Positions 14,330 through 22,848 of a stretch of 64,000 nt of DNA are shown here, one piece after another. The position numbers were made by a program, and so were the translations under genes. Source of the DNA: Rhodococcus sp. IEGM 1379 (GTDB taxonomy: Bacteria > Actinomycetota > Actinomycetes > Mycobacteriales > Mycobacteriaceae); contig NZ_JASHKR010000001.1 in the NCBI RefSeq assembly GCF_030056815.1, forward strand, positions 1 through 64,000, read 5' to 3'. The notes beneath the pieces were generated by a model. The model was not told where the DNA came from and did no database searches. It was given only the letters and a program-made list of their open reading frames with translations. Every line of letters begins with the position of its first letter. Positions within the stretch are counted from its first letter, which is position 1.

Positions 14330-16105
14330 ATGAGCTCGACAGAAAACCCGGATTCGGTTGCGGCAGCAGAAGAGCTTCACGCGTTACGAGTGGAACTTCA
14401 GGTTCTGCGCCGTCAGCTTGCACAGTCACCGGAGCAGATGCGGGAATTGGAGTCGAAACTTGACTCGCTTGCCATCCGTAACGGCAAGTTGATGGACACG
14501 CTCAAAGAAGCCCGCCAGCAACTCATCGCGCTGCGCGAAGAAGTCGACAGACTCGGGCAGCCGCCCAGCGGCTACGGAGTACTCCTCGCGGTTCACGACG
14601 ATAAAACTGTCGACGTGTTCACCTCCGGCCGCAAGATGCGGCTGACGTGCTCACCGAACATCGACACCGAAACTCTCGCCCTCGGGCAGACGGTGCGACT
14701 CAATGAGGCGCTCACCATCGTCGAGGCTGGAACGTACGAGCAGGTCGGTGAGATCAGCACGTTGCGTGAGGTACTCGACGACGGCCTCCGTGCACTGGTC
14801 GTCGGACACGCGGACGAGGAGCGGATCGTGTGGCTCGCGGCGCCGCTGGCCGCTGTCTTCGCGGATCCCCAGGCCGACATCATCGCCTACGACGCGGATT
14901 CCCCGACCCGCAAACTGCGACCCGGCGACTCCCTCCTTGTCGACTCCAAGGCCGGGTATGCCTTCGAACGCATCCCCAAGGCCGAAGTCGAGGACCTGGT
15001 TCTCGAAGAAGTTCCGGACGTTCACTACGACGACATCGGTGGCCTCGGTCGTCAGATCGAGCAGATTCGCGACGCCGTCGAATTGCCCTTCCTGCACAAG
15101 GATCTGTTCCGCGAGTACTCGCTTCGCCCGCCGAAGGGAGTTCTGCTCTACGGACCACCCGGTTGCGGTAAGACGCTCATCGCGAAGGCGGTTGCCAACT
15201 CGTTGGCCAAGAAGATCGCCGAAGCCCGCGGGCAGGACAGCAAGGACGCCAAGTCCTACTTCCTGAACATCAAAGGCCCGGAACTTCTCAACAAGTTCGT
15301 CGGTGAAACCGAGCGTCACATTCGGATGATCTTCCAGCGTGCGCGTGAGAAGGCTTCCGAAGGTACCCCCGTCATCGTGTTCTTCGACGAGATGGACTCG
15401 ATCTTCCGGACCCGCGGTTCGGGTGTTTCCTCCGATGTGGAGACGACGGTCGTTCCGCAGTTGCTCAGTGAGATCGACGGCGTCGAAGGTCTCGAGAATG
15501 TCATCGTGATCGGTGCGTCCAACCGCGAGGACATGATCGACCCCGCGATCCTGCGTCCGGGCCGACTGGACGTGAAGATCAAGATCGAGCGTCCCGACGC
15601 CGAATCCGCTCAGGATATTTTCTCGAAGTACCTGGTGGACGGTTTGCCGATCAACGCCGACGACCTCGCCGAGTTCGGCGGCGACCGTACGGCCTGCCTG
15701 AAGGCGATGATCGTGCGCGTTGTTGATCGGATGTACGCCGAGAGTGAGGAGAATCGGTTCCTCGAAGTCACCTACGCCAACGGTGACAAGGAAGTTCTTT
15801 TCTTCAAGGACTTCAACTCGGGTGCCATGATCCAGAACATCGTCGACCGCGCCAAGAAGTACGCAATCAAGTCGGTACTCGATACCGGTGCACCAGGGTT
15901 GCGGGTTCAGCACCTCTTCGATTCGATCGTCGACGAGTTCGCCGAGAACGAGGATTTGCCCAACACCACCAATCCAGACGACTGGGCACGTATCTCCGGT
16001 AAGAAGGGGGAGCGGATTGTTTACATTCGCACCCTCGTCACAGGTAAGAACGCCAGTGCTAGCCGTGCAATCGACACGGAGTCGAACACGGGTCAGTACC
16101 TGTAG
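14330..16105 (+). CDS. mpa: Proteasomal ATPase Mpa/ARC
   Basis: 591 residues. An N-terminal coiled coil (about 18-75) binds Pup, two OB folds follow, and then one AAA domain with Walker A GPPGCGKT at 275-282 and Walker B VIVFFDE at 348-354. The C-terminus ends Gln-Tyr-Leu, the tail that docks into the proteasome alpha ring to open the gate. It unfolds pupylated proteins and feeds them to PrcBA. The ATG at 14330 follows a strong site (GGGAGGAG, 14316-14323). In M. tuberculosis dop and prcBA lie close by; here about 15 kb of accessory DNA separates them. Confidence 0.97.
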   Translation: MSSTENPDSVAAAEELHALRVELQVLRRQLAQSPEQMRELESKLDSLAIRNGKLMDTLKEARQQLIALREEVDRLGQPPSGYGVLLAVHDDKTVDVFTSGRKMRLTCSPNIDTETLALGQTVRLNEALTIVEAGTYEQVGEISTLREVLDDGLRALVVGHADEERIVWLAAPLAAVFADPQADIIAYDADSPTRKLRPGDSLLVDSKAGYAFERIPKAEVEDLVLEEVPDVHYDDIGGLGRQIEQIRDAVELPFLHKDLFREYSLRPPKGVLLYGPPGCGKTLIAKAVANSLAKKIAEARGQDSKDAKSYFLNIKGPELLNKFVGETERHIRMIFQRAREKASEGTPVIVFFDEMDSIFRTRGSGVSSDVETTVVPQLLSEIDGVEGLENVIVIGASNREDMIDPAILRPGRLDVKIKIERPDAESAQDIFSKYLVDGLPINADDLAEFGGDRTACLKAMIVRVVDRMYAESEENRFLEVTYANGDKEVLFFKDFNSGAMIQNIVDRAKKYAIKSVLDTGAPGLRVQHLFDSIVDEFAENEDLPNTTNPDDWARISGKKGERIVYIRTLVTGKNASASRAIDTESNTGQYL

Positions 16106-16120
16106 TCGGTAAAGACACCT

Positions 16121-16157
16121 CGGGTCGGTAATTCCCTTTTTGGGAGTTGCCGACCCG
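16121..16157. terminator. Hairpin downstream of mpa
   Basis: A 16-bp stem (16121-16136 with 16142-16157, two G-U type pairs on the plus strand) and a five-T loop, placed 15 bp after the mpa stop. There is no trailing T-run, so termination strength is uncertain. Confidence 0.7.
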
Positions 16158-16238
16158 ACGTGTATTCGAGTCACGGATATGGTTGATGGCGCCGATCTTC
16201 CCTGCCGAGACCACCCGAGAACAGAACGGAACGCCGAC

Positions 16239-16721
16239 GTGCGCGAGACCGAGTCGCATCCACTGGTTGGAGCAGTTCCCGGGACTGTACTGATCGTTTT
16301 GAAGCGGTCAAAGCTTGCGCTCCTGTGGGGCACATCGCATCATCCGATAGTCACGATCAACGGCAGGACCGAAGTTCTTCCATGGGGTGAGCACCGTCTG
16401 GCGATTCCGGACACACAGTCGCTGTCGATCGATGTGTATGTCAATGAACGACGCTCGAGATCGCTGAAATCGACTATCGGACGCTGCGCCGACATCATTG
16501 CTCCCGGTCCCGCTCGGGTAGTGGAGTATTCGGCGCCCGCCCAGGGATTCTGTAAGGGCGAGTTGGGTCCGCTCGGCACAACACGTTCGCGTGGGCTAGT
16601 CGCTCAGTTTCTGATCGTCAGTGTGCTGGCACTGATCTGCGGGTTCATGGCCGTGGGACTTCTCGGAGTGGGATTAGCAGCCCTCACCGGTCAACTTGGT
16701 GAACTACGTCCGCCGCAATAA
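16239..16721 (+). CDS. Hypothetical protein with one C-terminal membrane region
   Basis: 160 residues from the GTG at 16239; the frame is open back to 16140, with an ATG at 16179 as alternative. The N-terminal half resembles small cytoplasmic beta-rich domains (TVLIVLKRSKLALLWG). The C-terminal segment from about 118 is strongly hydrophobic (one or two helices, LIVSVLALICGFMAVGLL). The family is not recognised. It follows the mpa hairpin, so it is probably expressed separately. Confidence 0.6.
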   Translation: MRETESHPLVGAVPGTVLIVLKRSKLALLWGTSHHPIVTINGRTEVLPWGEHRLAIPDTQSLSIDVYVNERRSRSLKSTIGRCADIIAPGPARVVEYSAPAQGFCKGELGPLGTTRSRGLVAQFLIVSVLALICGFMAVGLLGVGLAALTGQLGELRPPQ

Positions 16722-17265
16722 TCTTCCGGTAGAAAACCGGAACGCGGATCGCCTGGATCTGCATTCGTTCTCACTCACCTCCCCGACTGGGCGATCACTG
16801 ACCACGTGCCGCAAGTTTGGTATCGACCGGTCGGGTGGGAACCCGATCTAGGTATGTTTTCGGGTAATTTGGCCGTCGCGTGCAGGGGTCGTGACGCGAG
16901 ATCCTGTGAAGGTAATTGGCCATTCGCAACGCAAGGATCTGCATGTTCCACCCCTCCGTTCCAGACAACCCGGGTAGGCACCCACCCGATTGACCTGCAT
17001 CCGAAAACACTTCAGTTCGATGAGGTATCAATCGGAGCCCTCTCTAACGGATCGGTTCCGGGCATCGCCCGTGATGGATTCGGGCTGTGTGTCGGGCATC
17101 GCAGATATCCAAGTGTTTGTGGCAAGCGAGAGCCGTCGTTGCGACGGCGCGTTCTCAATGTTCATCCCACGGGGTCCGTGCAGTACGCCATGCGGCGGAG
17201 CACGTACTCAGTTGTGTCAGCGTGATCGAGACTGCAACTGCCCCGGTCAAATCAGTCAAGGAAAC
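16722..17265 (+). other. Long structured leader upstream of the M23 peptidase gene
   Basis: 544 bp without a credible gene. It contains several short hairpins: 6 bp at about 16833-16848, a 7-bp stem at 17132-17148, and a direct repeat of 10 bases at 17059-17068 and 17093-17102 whose copies could pair alternatively with the GCCCG at 17066-17070. It does not show the conserved ydaO (c-di-AMP) riboswitch boxes that precede many actinobacterial cell-wall hydrolase genes. A 5' regulatory RNA is possible but unproven. Confidence 0.4.
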
Positions 17266-18174
17266 ATGAGTAAACACAGCAATAGCAAGGCTTCCAACAC
17301 GAAACGATTTATCGCAGTCACTGCAGGACTGGGCTCTCTCGTAGGCGCCGGGGTGGTAGTGAACGCCGGTACGGCCGCTGCACAAGGCTGGTCAGAGAGT
17401 TGCAGCTGGGAGTGGCCTGTTGAGGGATCGCTGTCGCAGGGTTACAACGGCGGACATGATGGCGTTGACTTCGCCGTTAACGTCGGCACCGTGCTCAATG
17501 CGCCGACCTCGGGCACAATTTCTGTTGCCGGACCGAATGATCCAGGCGGGTATGGAACCTACATCCAGCTGGAAGCAGATTCAGGCGAGCAGATCCAGAT
17601 GGGTCACCTCTCCGAAACCTGGGTCAATGTGGGGCAGCACGTGGAGGTCGGCGCGCAGATCGGTGCCACGGGCAATACTGGCAGCTCCACCGGTCCACAT
17701 TTGCATCTCCGCATTCACGGAGCCGGGGCGGTCGACCCCATGTCCTTCCTGAAATCGGTCGGCGCGTGCAACACCGGTTCGGGTAGCGTCGCAGCACCCG
17801 AACCTGCCGCAGTGTCTGAACCTGCACCTGCGGTAGTGCCTGAACCTGCAGCAATGCCTGAATTGGCACCTGAACCGGCAGCAGTGTCTGAACCCGCACC
17901 TGAACTTGCACTCGCACCTGAACTTGCGGCCGTGCCTGAACCTGCATCTGAAATTGCTCCCGTTGTCGAGCCTGGTCTGACTGAAGCCTCACCGGTGGAG
18001 AGCGTTCCGGAAGCGGAAGCTGTTGTGTCAGGCGAAGTGGTAGTCGTTTCAGCCGGCGACACGTTGTTCGACCTCGGCGCAGCACGAGGGCTCACTTGGC
18101 AGGACGTTTGGGACATGAACCCACAGATCGATCACCCTGACAGTATCTTCGTGGGCGACGTAATCAACCTGTAG
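17266..18174 (+). CDS. Secreted M23 peptidase with Pro/Ala/Glu linker and C-terminal LysM domain
   Basis: 302 residues. The signal peptide (basic N-terminus, hydrophobic core at about 15-34) ends near Ala-Ala-Ala-Gln. The M23 zinc-peptidase domain (about 43-165) has the GHDGVDF metal motif, GHLSE, and the HLHLRI HxH motif, so it looks catalytically intact and should cut peptidoglycan cross-links. A roughly 80-residue linker of degenerate Pro-Glu-Pro-Ala repeats follows, then one LysM (VVVSAGDTLFDLGAARGLTW onward) for cell-wall attachment. The ATG follows AAGGA at 17258-17262. The in-frame extension to 16990 lacks a ribosome site and would bury the signal peptide. Confidence 0.9.
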   Translation: MSKHSNSKASNTKRFIAVTAGLGSLVGAGVVVNAGTAAAQGWSESCSWEWPVEGSLSQGYNGGHDGVDFAVNVGTVLNAPTSGTISVAGPNDPGGYGTYIQLEADSGEQIQMGHLSETWVNVGQHVEVGAQIGATGNTGSSTGPHLHLRIHGAGAVDPMSFLKSVGACNTGSGSVAAPEPAAVSEPAPAVVPEPAAMPELAPEPAAVSEPAPELALAPELAAVPEPASEIAPVVEPGLTEASPVESVPEAEAVVSGEVVVVSAGDTLFDLGAARGLTWQDVWDMNPQIDHPDSIFVGDVINL

Positions 18175-18180
18175 CAGTAG

Positions 18181-18248
18181 AGAATTCGATGCTGAACTAG
18201 GGCGCGGCGAACAGCCCCCATGCGCTCTAGTTCAGCGTTGAATTCTTT
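18181..18248 (+). terminator. Long hairpin with T-tail after the M23 gene
   Basis: Two 24-nt arms, about 18183-18206 and 18223-18246, differing at three positions that form G-U pairs in RNA, with a 16-nt loop and a TTTT tail. It fits a rho-independent terminator 10 bp after the stop, though the arms are unusually long. Confidence 0.75.
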
Positions 18249-18488
18249 TGCCGGAGGGACCGTGCATCTGGCTATTGTGGATGCTCGCGGAACAACCTGG
18301 CACACAACTGAACTCGCGGGTATTGTCGCGAAGCGGTTTTCCGTCAAGGGCCCTGTCAGTGGATCGACACTGGCGCAAGCGACCACAACGCGCCTCGCGA
18401 TTCCACTACTTCAGGGGCCTTGTCCCGTTCGACACGCAGGCCTGAGTGCATCCGTACATCGCAGATCGCCCCGAGTTAGTCTCAGGGC
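18249..18488. other. Intergenic stretch with no recognisable gene
   Basis: An open frame crosses this stretch, but it begins inside the hairpin and its product resembles nothing I know. I see no repeat or RNA. It is the left edge of a region rich in gene remnants. Confidence 0.4.
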
Positions 18489-18875
18489 ATGTTGGCCGCA
18501 GCGATCATCGTCATCACGTTTGCCCTGGTTTTCTACTCGATCGGTGTGTGGTCAGAACGCATCCAGAAGACACTGAAGTGGTGGCATGCCGGTGCATTTT
18601 TGCTCGGCCTGATTTGCGACGCAACCGGAACCTTTCTGATGAGTCGAATCTCCGATGAGTCGCCGGATACCGGAACGTCCACCTTCAACAACATTATGAT
18701 CGTCACCGGGGCCCTAGCCATCGCGCTTATGGCCATTCACCTGGTGTGGGCGGTCATCGTCCTGCTCCGCGATCGACCCTCCGAGAAGGCGAAGTTCCAC
18801 AAGTTCAGCCTGGTCGTCTGGGCGATCTGGCTGGTGCCCTACTTCACCGGGGCCATCGGCGCGATGACGAACTAG
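18489..18875 (+). CDS. HsmA-family (TIGR03987) membrane protein
   Basis: 128 residues with four hydrophobic helices (about 1-20, 30-48, 65-90, 103-122). The pattern with IGVWSERIQK after helix 1, a central FNNIMIVTGALAI segment and KFHKFSLVVWAIWLVPYFTG at the end matches small four-helix proteins annotated as TIGR03987/HsmA. The histidines and basic residues at helix ends suggest an oxidoreductase-like or cation-linked role, but no activity is established. It appears intact, unlike the pseudogenes that follow it. Confidence 0.75.
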   Translation: MLAAAIIVITFALVFYSIGVWSERIQKTLKWWHAGAFLLGLICDATGTFLMSRISDESPDTGTSTFNNIMIVTGALAIALMAIHLVWAVIVLLRDRPSEKAKFHKFSLVVWAIWLVPYFTGAIGAMTN

Positions 18876-18895
18876 CGCCCCGAGTAGGCACGCGC

Positions 18896-19363
18896 GCGAC
18901 CGCACAATTGGAAGCAGTACGGCGCTACGATGCCGCCATTGCCGAGAACGGTCCCATCGACGTGCACATCCTCGGCGTCGGGCTCAACGGGCACATCGGT
19001 TTCAATGAACTGTCCTCCTCTCTCGCCTCATACCCGCGAGCGAAGACGCTGACCGTGAGGACTCGGGCCGACAATGCACGGTTCTTCGCAGAACCGGCCG
19101 AGGTCCCGCATCACGTGATCGCGCAAGGACTCGGAACGATCAGTGATGCAGGATATCTCGTGCTGGTCGTTGACGGGGCGGGTAAGGCCCCCGCGGTCCG
19201 GACGGCAGTCGAAGGCCCGGTCTCGGCGTTCTGCCCGGCTTCGGTACTTCAGTTGCATCGTCACGTGACCGTCATCGTCGACGAAGCCGCGGCGGTAGAA
19301 CTCGAACTCGCCGAGTTCTATCGGTACACAACGGAGCACAAGCCCTCGTCGCAGGGCTACTGA
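18896..19363 (+). pseudogene. nagB: Truncated glucosamine-6-phosphate deaminase (C-terminal part only)
   Basis: About 155 residues equal the C-terminal 60% of NagB: IDVHILGVGLNGHIGFNEL (active-site loop with the catalytic His), the TRADNARFF motif, and the LQLHRHVTVIVDEAAA end. The N-terminal 90-100 residues, including the substrate-binding start of the family, are missing. The upstream frame is unrelated sequence running through the end of the HsmA gene. No start codon with a ribosome site was found. The break lies 20 bp after the HsmA stop, which marks a deletion or recombination junction. Confidence 0.85.
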
Positions 19364-19486
19364 GAGCAGAGCTACTGGCACGAGGACTTGATCTCGACCG
19401 CAATTGAGCTTCTAACCTCGGTGCATGATCAGCGCGAGAGGTTCAGTGGTACCCCGGTTCGGTCGGTCACTCCGGCTTTTCCCCAC

Positions 19487-20655
19487 CGTTGTGTGTTGCG
19501 ATCGTCGGAGCGGGACCGGCGGGTGTCCACGCCGCTGGTGCTCTGGCCGAGCTGGCCCTAGCACCAATATCGACATGTTCGAACGTCTACCCACGCCGTA
19601 TGGGCTGGTGCGCTACGGCCTCGCGCCAGACCACCCTGAGACCGAGGCGATCCTCCACTCCCTGCACGCCATGCTGGTCGCCGGCAACACGCGACTGTTC
19701 TGCAACGTGGAGATAGCAACCGGCCTTTCCGTCGACGATCAACGTTCTTCCTACGCCGCCGTGATCATTGCTACTGGTGCGCTCAGGGATGCGCCGCTCG
19801 ATATTCCCGGTGTTGATCTTTCCGGTTCTCTCGGTGCCGCCGATTCTGTCGGTTGGTACGACGATCACCCGGACGCACCACAGCACTGGCTGTTGCATAC
19901 AGAGTCGGTGGCAGTGATCGGTGGTGGCAACGTTGCACTCGATGTCACGCGCATGCCTCTCTCAGAGGCACAATCGCTGCAGGCCACGGACGTATCCGAC
20001 GAAGTTCAGGCAGGGATCGTCGTCAGTCTCGTTCGGGAAGTGCACATCTTCGTCCGACGCGGACCCGCCGACGCTCGCTTCTCCCCGAAAGAGTTGCGCG
20101 CTCTCGGTGAATTACCCGGAGTCGATGTCGTGGTCGACGCTGCCGACGTCGCACCGGACCGGCATATCGCGCGGATGACCAAACAGCTGGTGCACACCCA
20201 GCTGGCTGTAGAGACGCTCCGCACTTTCGCGGACGCCATTTCTGCCGAACGAACTGCCCAGCGCCGAGTTTACCTGCACCTTTGCCGCCAGCCTGCGGAA
20301 ATTCTTGGTGACGGGAAAGTTGAAGCACTCCGCGTGGACCGCACAGATCCGGACGGCTACGGTCACCTCACCGCCTCGGGTGTTTGTACCGATTACACGG
20401 TTCAAGCGGTGTACCGGGTAATCGGGTATGTCTGTACGCCACTTGCCGGACTGCCTTTCGATCATGGACGTGGCACCGTTCCGCACCGGAGCGCCGCGGT
20501 GGTCGAACGGGAACGGTCTACCGATCGTGGGCCTGTTCGTGACCGGATGGATGAAGAGCGGCGATTGCCGCAGCCTGGTTCTGATCAGCGATAGCTGCGA
20601 GAATTGTGCGGAGTTCGCGATTCGTTTCCTCGCGGCGACCGACCTGGCACGTTGA
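19487..20655 (+). pseudogene. fprA: Frameshifted ferredoxin/adrenodoxin-type NADPH reductase (FprA-like)
   Basis: The pieces of one gene lie in several frames. The FAD-binding start (VAIVGAGPAGVHAAGAL) is in the frame read from 19489. The frame then switches near 19560 to MFERLPTPYGLVRYGLAPDHP. The NADP motif VIGGGNVALDVTRM and the FSPKELRALGEL region follow, and another switch near 20470-20500 is needed to reach GLFVTGWMK. An intact FprA is about 450 residues; the longest open piece here is 389 with foreign ends. At least two indels therefore inactivate it. It would have passed electrons from NADPH to ferredoxin for P450s. Confidence 0.85.
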
Positions 20656-20868
20656 TGGTTCGAATGTTCTCGAGGTGACGGTGCCTAAGTGAGCATCAGC
20701 CCATCGCTTCCTTCAACAAGTCACTGCGTTCGGTTGGTGCCAACTGAAGCGTTTAGGGAAAGGTCTCCGGGGAAGACAGCGAGTAGGCCTTGGTTAGCTG
20801 TTCGTCCCTCAAGTGGCGTTGCCAGGACTGGCGATCACAAATGAACACTGATCTTCGGAGGTCACTCG

Positions 20869-21060
20869 ATGAAGCCGCTCGCACTAGTTGACAATGCCGA
20901 TCTTGTTGATCTGTACTGCTCGTTGAGAGTTACTTACGAGGATGCAACTATGCTCATTCCTTGTCCTGATGCTGGATACTTCGCGGATCTCGATGACTCG
21001 TTGCGCGAGATCCACGAGGAAATTCTCAGTCGCGGTTTGATGGACTACGAGGCAGCCTAA
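20869..21060 (+). CDS. Small acidic hypothetical protein
   Basis: 63 residues, ATG preceded by CGGAGGT (20855-20861), a near-ideal ribosome site. Acidic and soluble, with a likely helical C-terminus (DLDDSLREIHEEILSRGL). The family is not recognised. The good start site suggests a real gene among the remnants, with its own leader at 20656-20868. Confidence 0.55.
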   Translation: MKPLALVDNADLVDLYCSLRVTYEDATMLIPCPDAGYFADLDDSLREIHEEILSRGLMDYEAA

Positions 21061-21148
21061 GCGTTCGTGTGAAACGCCGCGGCGTGTCCCGCTGGACGTG
21101 TTAGCACTTTCATGGCCTGCCAGTTTTCAGGGCAGTTGGGTCTTGTTG

Positions 21149-21222
21149 TTTCCCAGCTGGACTCGAACCAGCAACCTCGCCACGAAGTGACGCGCTCTAC
21201 CGTCGTAGAGCTTCATGGGAAT
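21149..21222 (-). tRNA. Degenerate tRNA-like sequence
   Basis: Read on the minus strand, 74 nt fold into a recognisable but damaged tRNA. The acceptor has six of seven pairs (21149-21155 with 21216-21222). The D arm reads GCTC...GGTAGAGC. The T arm has a perfect 5-bp stem around the loop TTCGAGT. The anticodon arm is abnormal: the best stem leaves a 5-nt loop, and two extra bases lie before the D stem. No amino acid can be assigned. It is probably a pseudo-tRNA, or an element-borne tRNA relic marking an integration site. Confidence 0.5.
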
Positions 21223-21444
21223 CCCTATTTAGTTGGAGCGGTGAGGCTTTCGTCCTGATCTGAACTCGCGCTGCTATCGTCAGAATTTTGTGCGGCTACT
21301 GGTCTTCTCGGATCACCACGCACCGCACTAAAGCGGGGACGATTGTGGATTTTGATTTCCGGAGCACTCAAGGGGGTTGGTGCTCAACAGATCCAGACGC
21401 ACCCCTGACCGAGAGGGCCCTGTCAACGACGGGGCGGGTTCTGG

Positions 21445-21573
21445 TCATCGTTGAAACACTTGGCGTGGCTGAGAGGTTAACAGGGTCTCGAATAGTTCGG
21501 TCGGAGTACGGTCTTTGAGAACCCGCCGCGCGTTCTGATCACCGGCAAGCTCGGCAGTTACCCGGTCGCGCAC
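21445..21573 (-). mobile_element. C-terminal fragment of an IS30-family transposase
   Basis: On the minus strand the last 43 codons of an open frame (21573 to 21445) read AELAGDQNARRVLKDRTPTELF and on to a stop. This corresponds to the conserved IS30 end with AELNxRPRxVLxxRTPxELF. The catalytic DDE region is absent and one conserved stretch is altered, so it is a dead remnant. No terminal inverted repeats were located. Confidence 0.65.
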
Positions 21574-21710
21574 CTGGAGACGATGTCGTCGGTGGAACAC
21601 CGGCACTATCGGCTCAGCCCAGTTGTTTTTGGCCGCTTTCAGTCGTATCTCACCGCACTTCCGCCCGCCTCGGCACCGTATGACCGCCACCGATCACCGC
21701 ACCGAAGTCG

Positions 21711-21835
21711 CTATTCGATTTCACGTGTGGGATCTGGTCGCCGAACTGGCCCAGGCCGCATGAACTCCGGTCCACAAATTTCCCTGCTGCACCCGAAAAT
21801 GGCTGCACCCCATACAACTTGACAACGCTGTTGGT
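21711..21835 (+). repeat. Diverged direct repeat, copy A
   Basis: About 125 bp that align without gaps to copy B exactly 990 bp downstream, with about 71% identity over the first 120 positions by hand count. The best blocks are the TTCA-GTGTGGGATC segment at the start and CCCGAAAA...CAACTTGACA near the end. Together the copies bracket the expansin-like gene. Identity of the parent element is unknown. Confidence 0.7.
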
Positions 21836-22091
21836 CGGTCTCGGCATATGCCTGTGACTCGCCGAACCTGCCGCGAAGATCTACGCGCCCGAGTCGAGGA
21901 CCCGTGGCAAGCATGCCTGCGACCCTCGCTTGACATGAGGGCACATTGACGCCCGGGGTCACCGTCACCCGGACAGAACCTATTTGGAATGTCAAGTCCG
22001 GCGAGCCTACACAGTGGTAGTACCGGTCGGCCGGTACCGTCGCCCAAACGTGCGAAAATACCCCGTTTCCGATTGAAAACAGGAGGTCGTT

Positions 22092-22553
22092 TTGTCCCGA
22101 TATTCCGTGCGACGAATTGTGGTATCCGTGGCCGTCGCGGTGGCGGCATCCGCTGGCGTATTGGCGGGAACGCCGATAGCGGGTGCGCAACCCACTTTGT
22201 TCGAAATGCTTGGAGACACCTCCACCGGCAGTACAGGCAGTGCAGGCAGCACGCCGGACGATACGAAAACGTACAGCGGCGATGCAACGTACTTCAAAGT
22301 CGGGCTCGGTAGTTGTGGCGGTACGTCAGTAAATGCCGACTACGTGGTTGCGATTTCCGCACGTATCTGGACCAGAGCGTTGTGCGGAAAACGAATTCTG
22401 GCCACGAGGGGGATGAGATCGGTAACTGTAACCATCGTAGATACATGCCCAGGCTGCGCCGCTGGTGATCTTGATCTTTCACCAGCAGCTTTTGCAAAGT
22501 TGGGTAATCTGTCGGATGGAAGAATTCCTATCACATGGCAGTTCATCGACTGA
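22092..22553 (+). CDS. Secreted expansin/RlpA-like double-psi beta-barrel protein
   Basis: 153 residues from a TTG start that sits six bases after a perfect AGGAGG (22081-22086). The signal peptide ends near AGAQP (about 29-33). A Ser/Thr/Gly-rich linker (44-60) precedes a barrel domain. The domain opens with SGDATYF, keeps Cys pairs (Cys75, Cys98, and CPGC later), and has VTVTIVDTCPGC plus DLDLSPAAFAKLG, the typical DPBB signature with its catalytic-type Asp. Expansin-like proteins loosen polysaccharide walls or bind peptidoglycan; no CBM63-like second domain is present. It is flanked by repeat copies A and B. Confidence 0.85.
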   Translation: MSRYSVRRIVVSVAVAVAASAGVLAGTPIAGAQPTLFEMLGDTSTGSTGSAGSTPDDTKTYSGDATYFKVGLGSCGGTSVNADYVVAISARIWTRALCGKRILATRGMRSVTVTIVDTCPGCAAGDLDLSPAAFAKLGNLSDGRIPITWQFID

Positions 22554-22591
22554 TCTCGTCTGTGAGTTGGGCACATGCCGACTTCACGGGT

Positions 22592-22668
22592 CGAAAAGAT
22601 GCTCCTGGAACTGGTGTTGATTCAACTTTCGCAAGTCGAATTATCCCAGTTCAGGGCAGCATCTTTTC
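22592..22668 (+). terminator. Long imperfect hairpin after the expansin-like gene
   Basis: Arms of 22-24 nt (22592-22613 and 22645-22668) with a short mismatched section, enclosing a smaller inverted repeat (about 22620-22640). It ends in a T-rich tract. It fits a terminator for the gene ending at 22553, but could also be an end of a lost element. Confidence 0.55.
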
Positions 22669-22700
22669 GTTTGTGTGACGACGGTTGAAAACTGGTACTG

Positions 22701-22825
22701 CCGCTCGATTTCAGGTGTGGGATCAGGTCACCGAACAGACCCTCGCTGCCTGAACACCGCCCACTGTGATGGCGTGCTGCGCCCGAAAACAGTTGCACAC
22801 CAAACAACTTGACAGCACCTCTTGG
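22701..22825 (+). repeat. Diverged direct repeat, copy B
   Basis: Same orientation as copy A at a constant offset of 990 bp. On the minus strand both copies encode a similar peptide (KLFGVQLFSGAA here, KLYGVQPFSGAA in copy A), which suggests descent from the same coding or element sequence. A 14-base piece (CAGTTGCACACCAA) recurs a third time at 25714-25727. Confidence 0.7.
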
Positions 22826-22848
22826 CGGATTTCCTGGCCGAGCCGGGA

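Noticed and set aside
14651-16333. 560-codon minus-strand frame over mpa
   Set aside because: Shadow of mpa; no family features in the product.
16722-17265. ydaO (c-di-AMP) riboswitch before the M23 gene
   Set aside because: The conserved GGGGTGAAT-type and CAGCTAACCTC-type boxes are not present.
18220-18576. 118-codon frame after the M23 gene
   Set aside because: It begins inside the terminator hairpin and runs into the HsmA gene out of frame.
21149-21222. Functional tRNA gene
   Set aside because: The anticodon arm cannot form a normal 5-bp stem with a 7-nt loop, so no amino acid can be assigned.
21288-21518. 76-codon open frame between the tRNA relic and the repeats
   Set aside because: No ribosome site, no recognisable feature, and antisense to the IS30 remnant.
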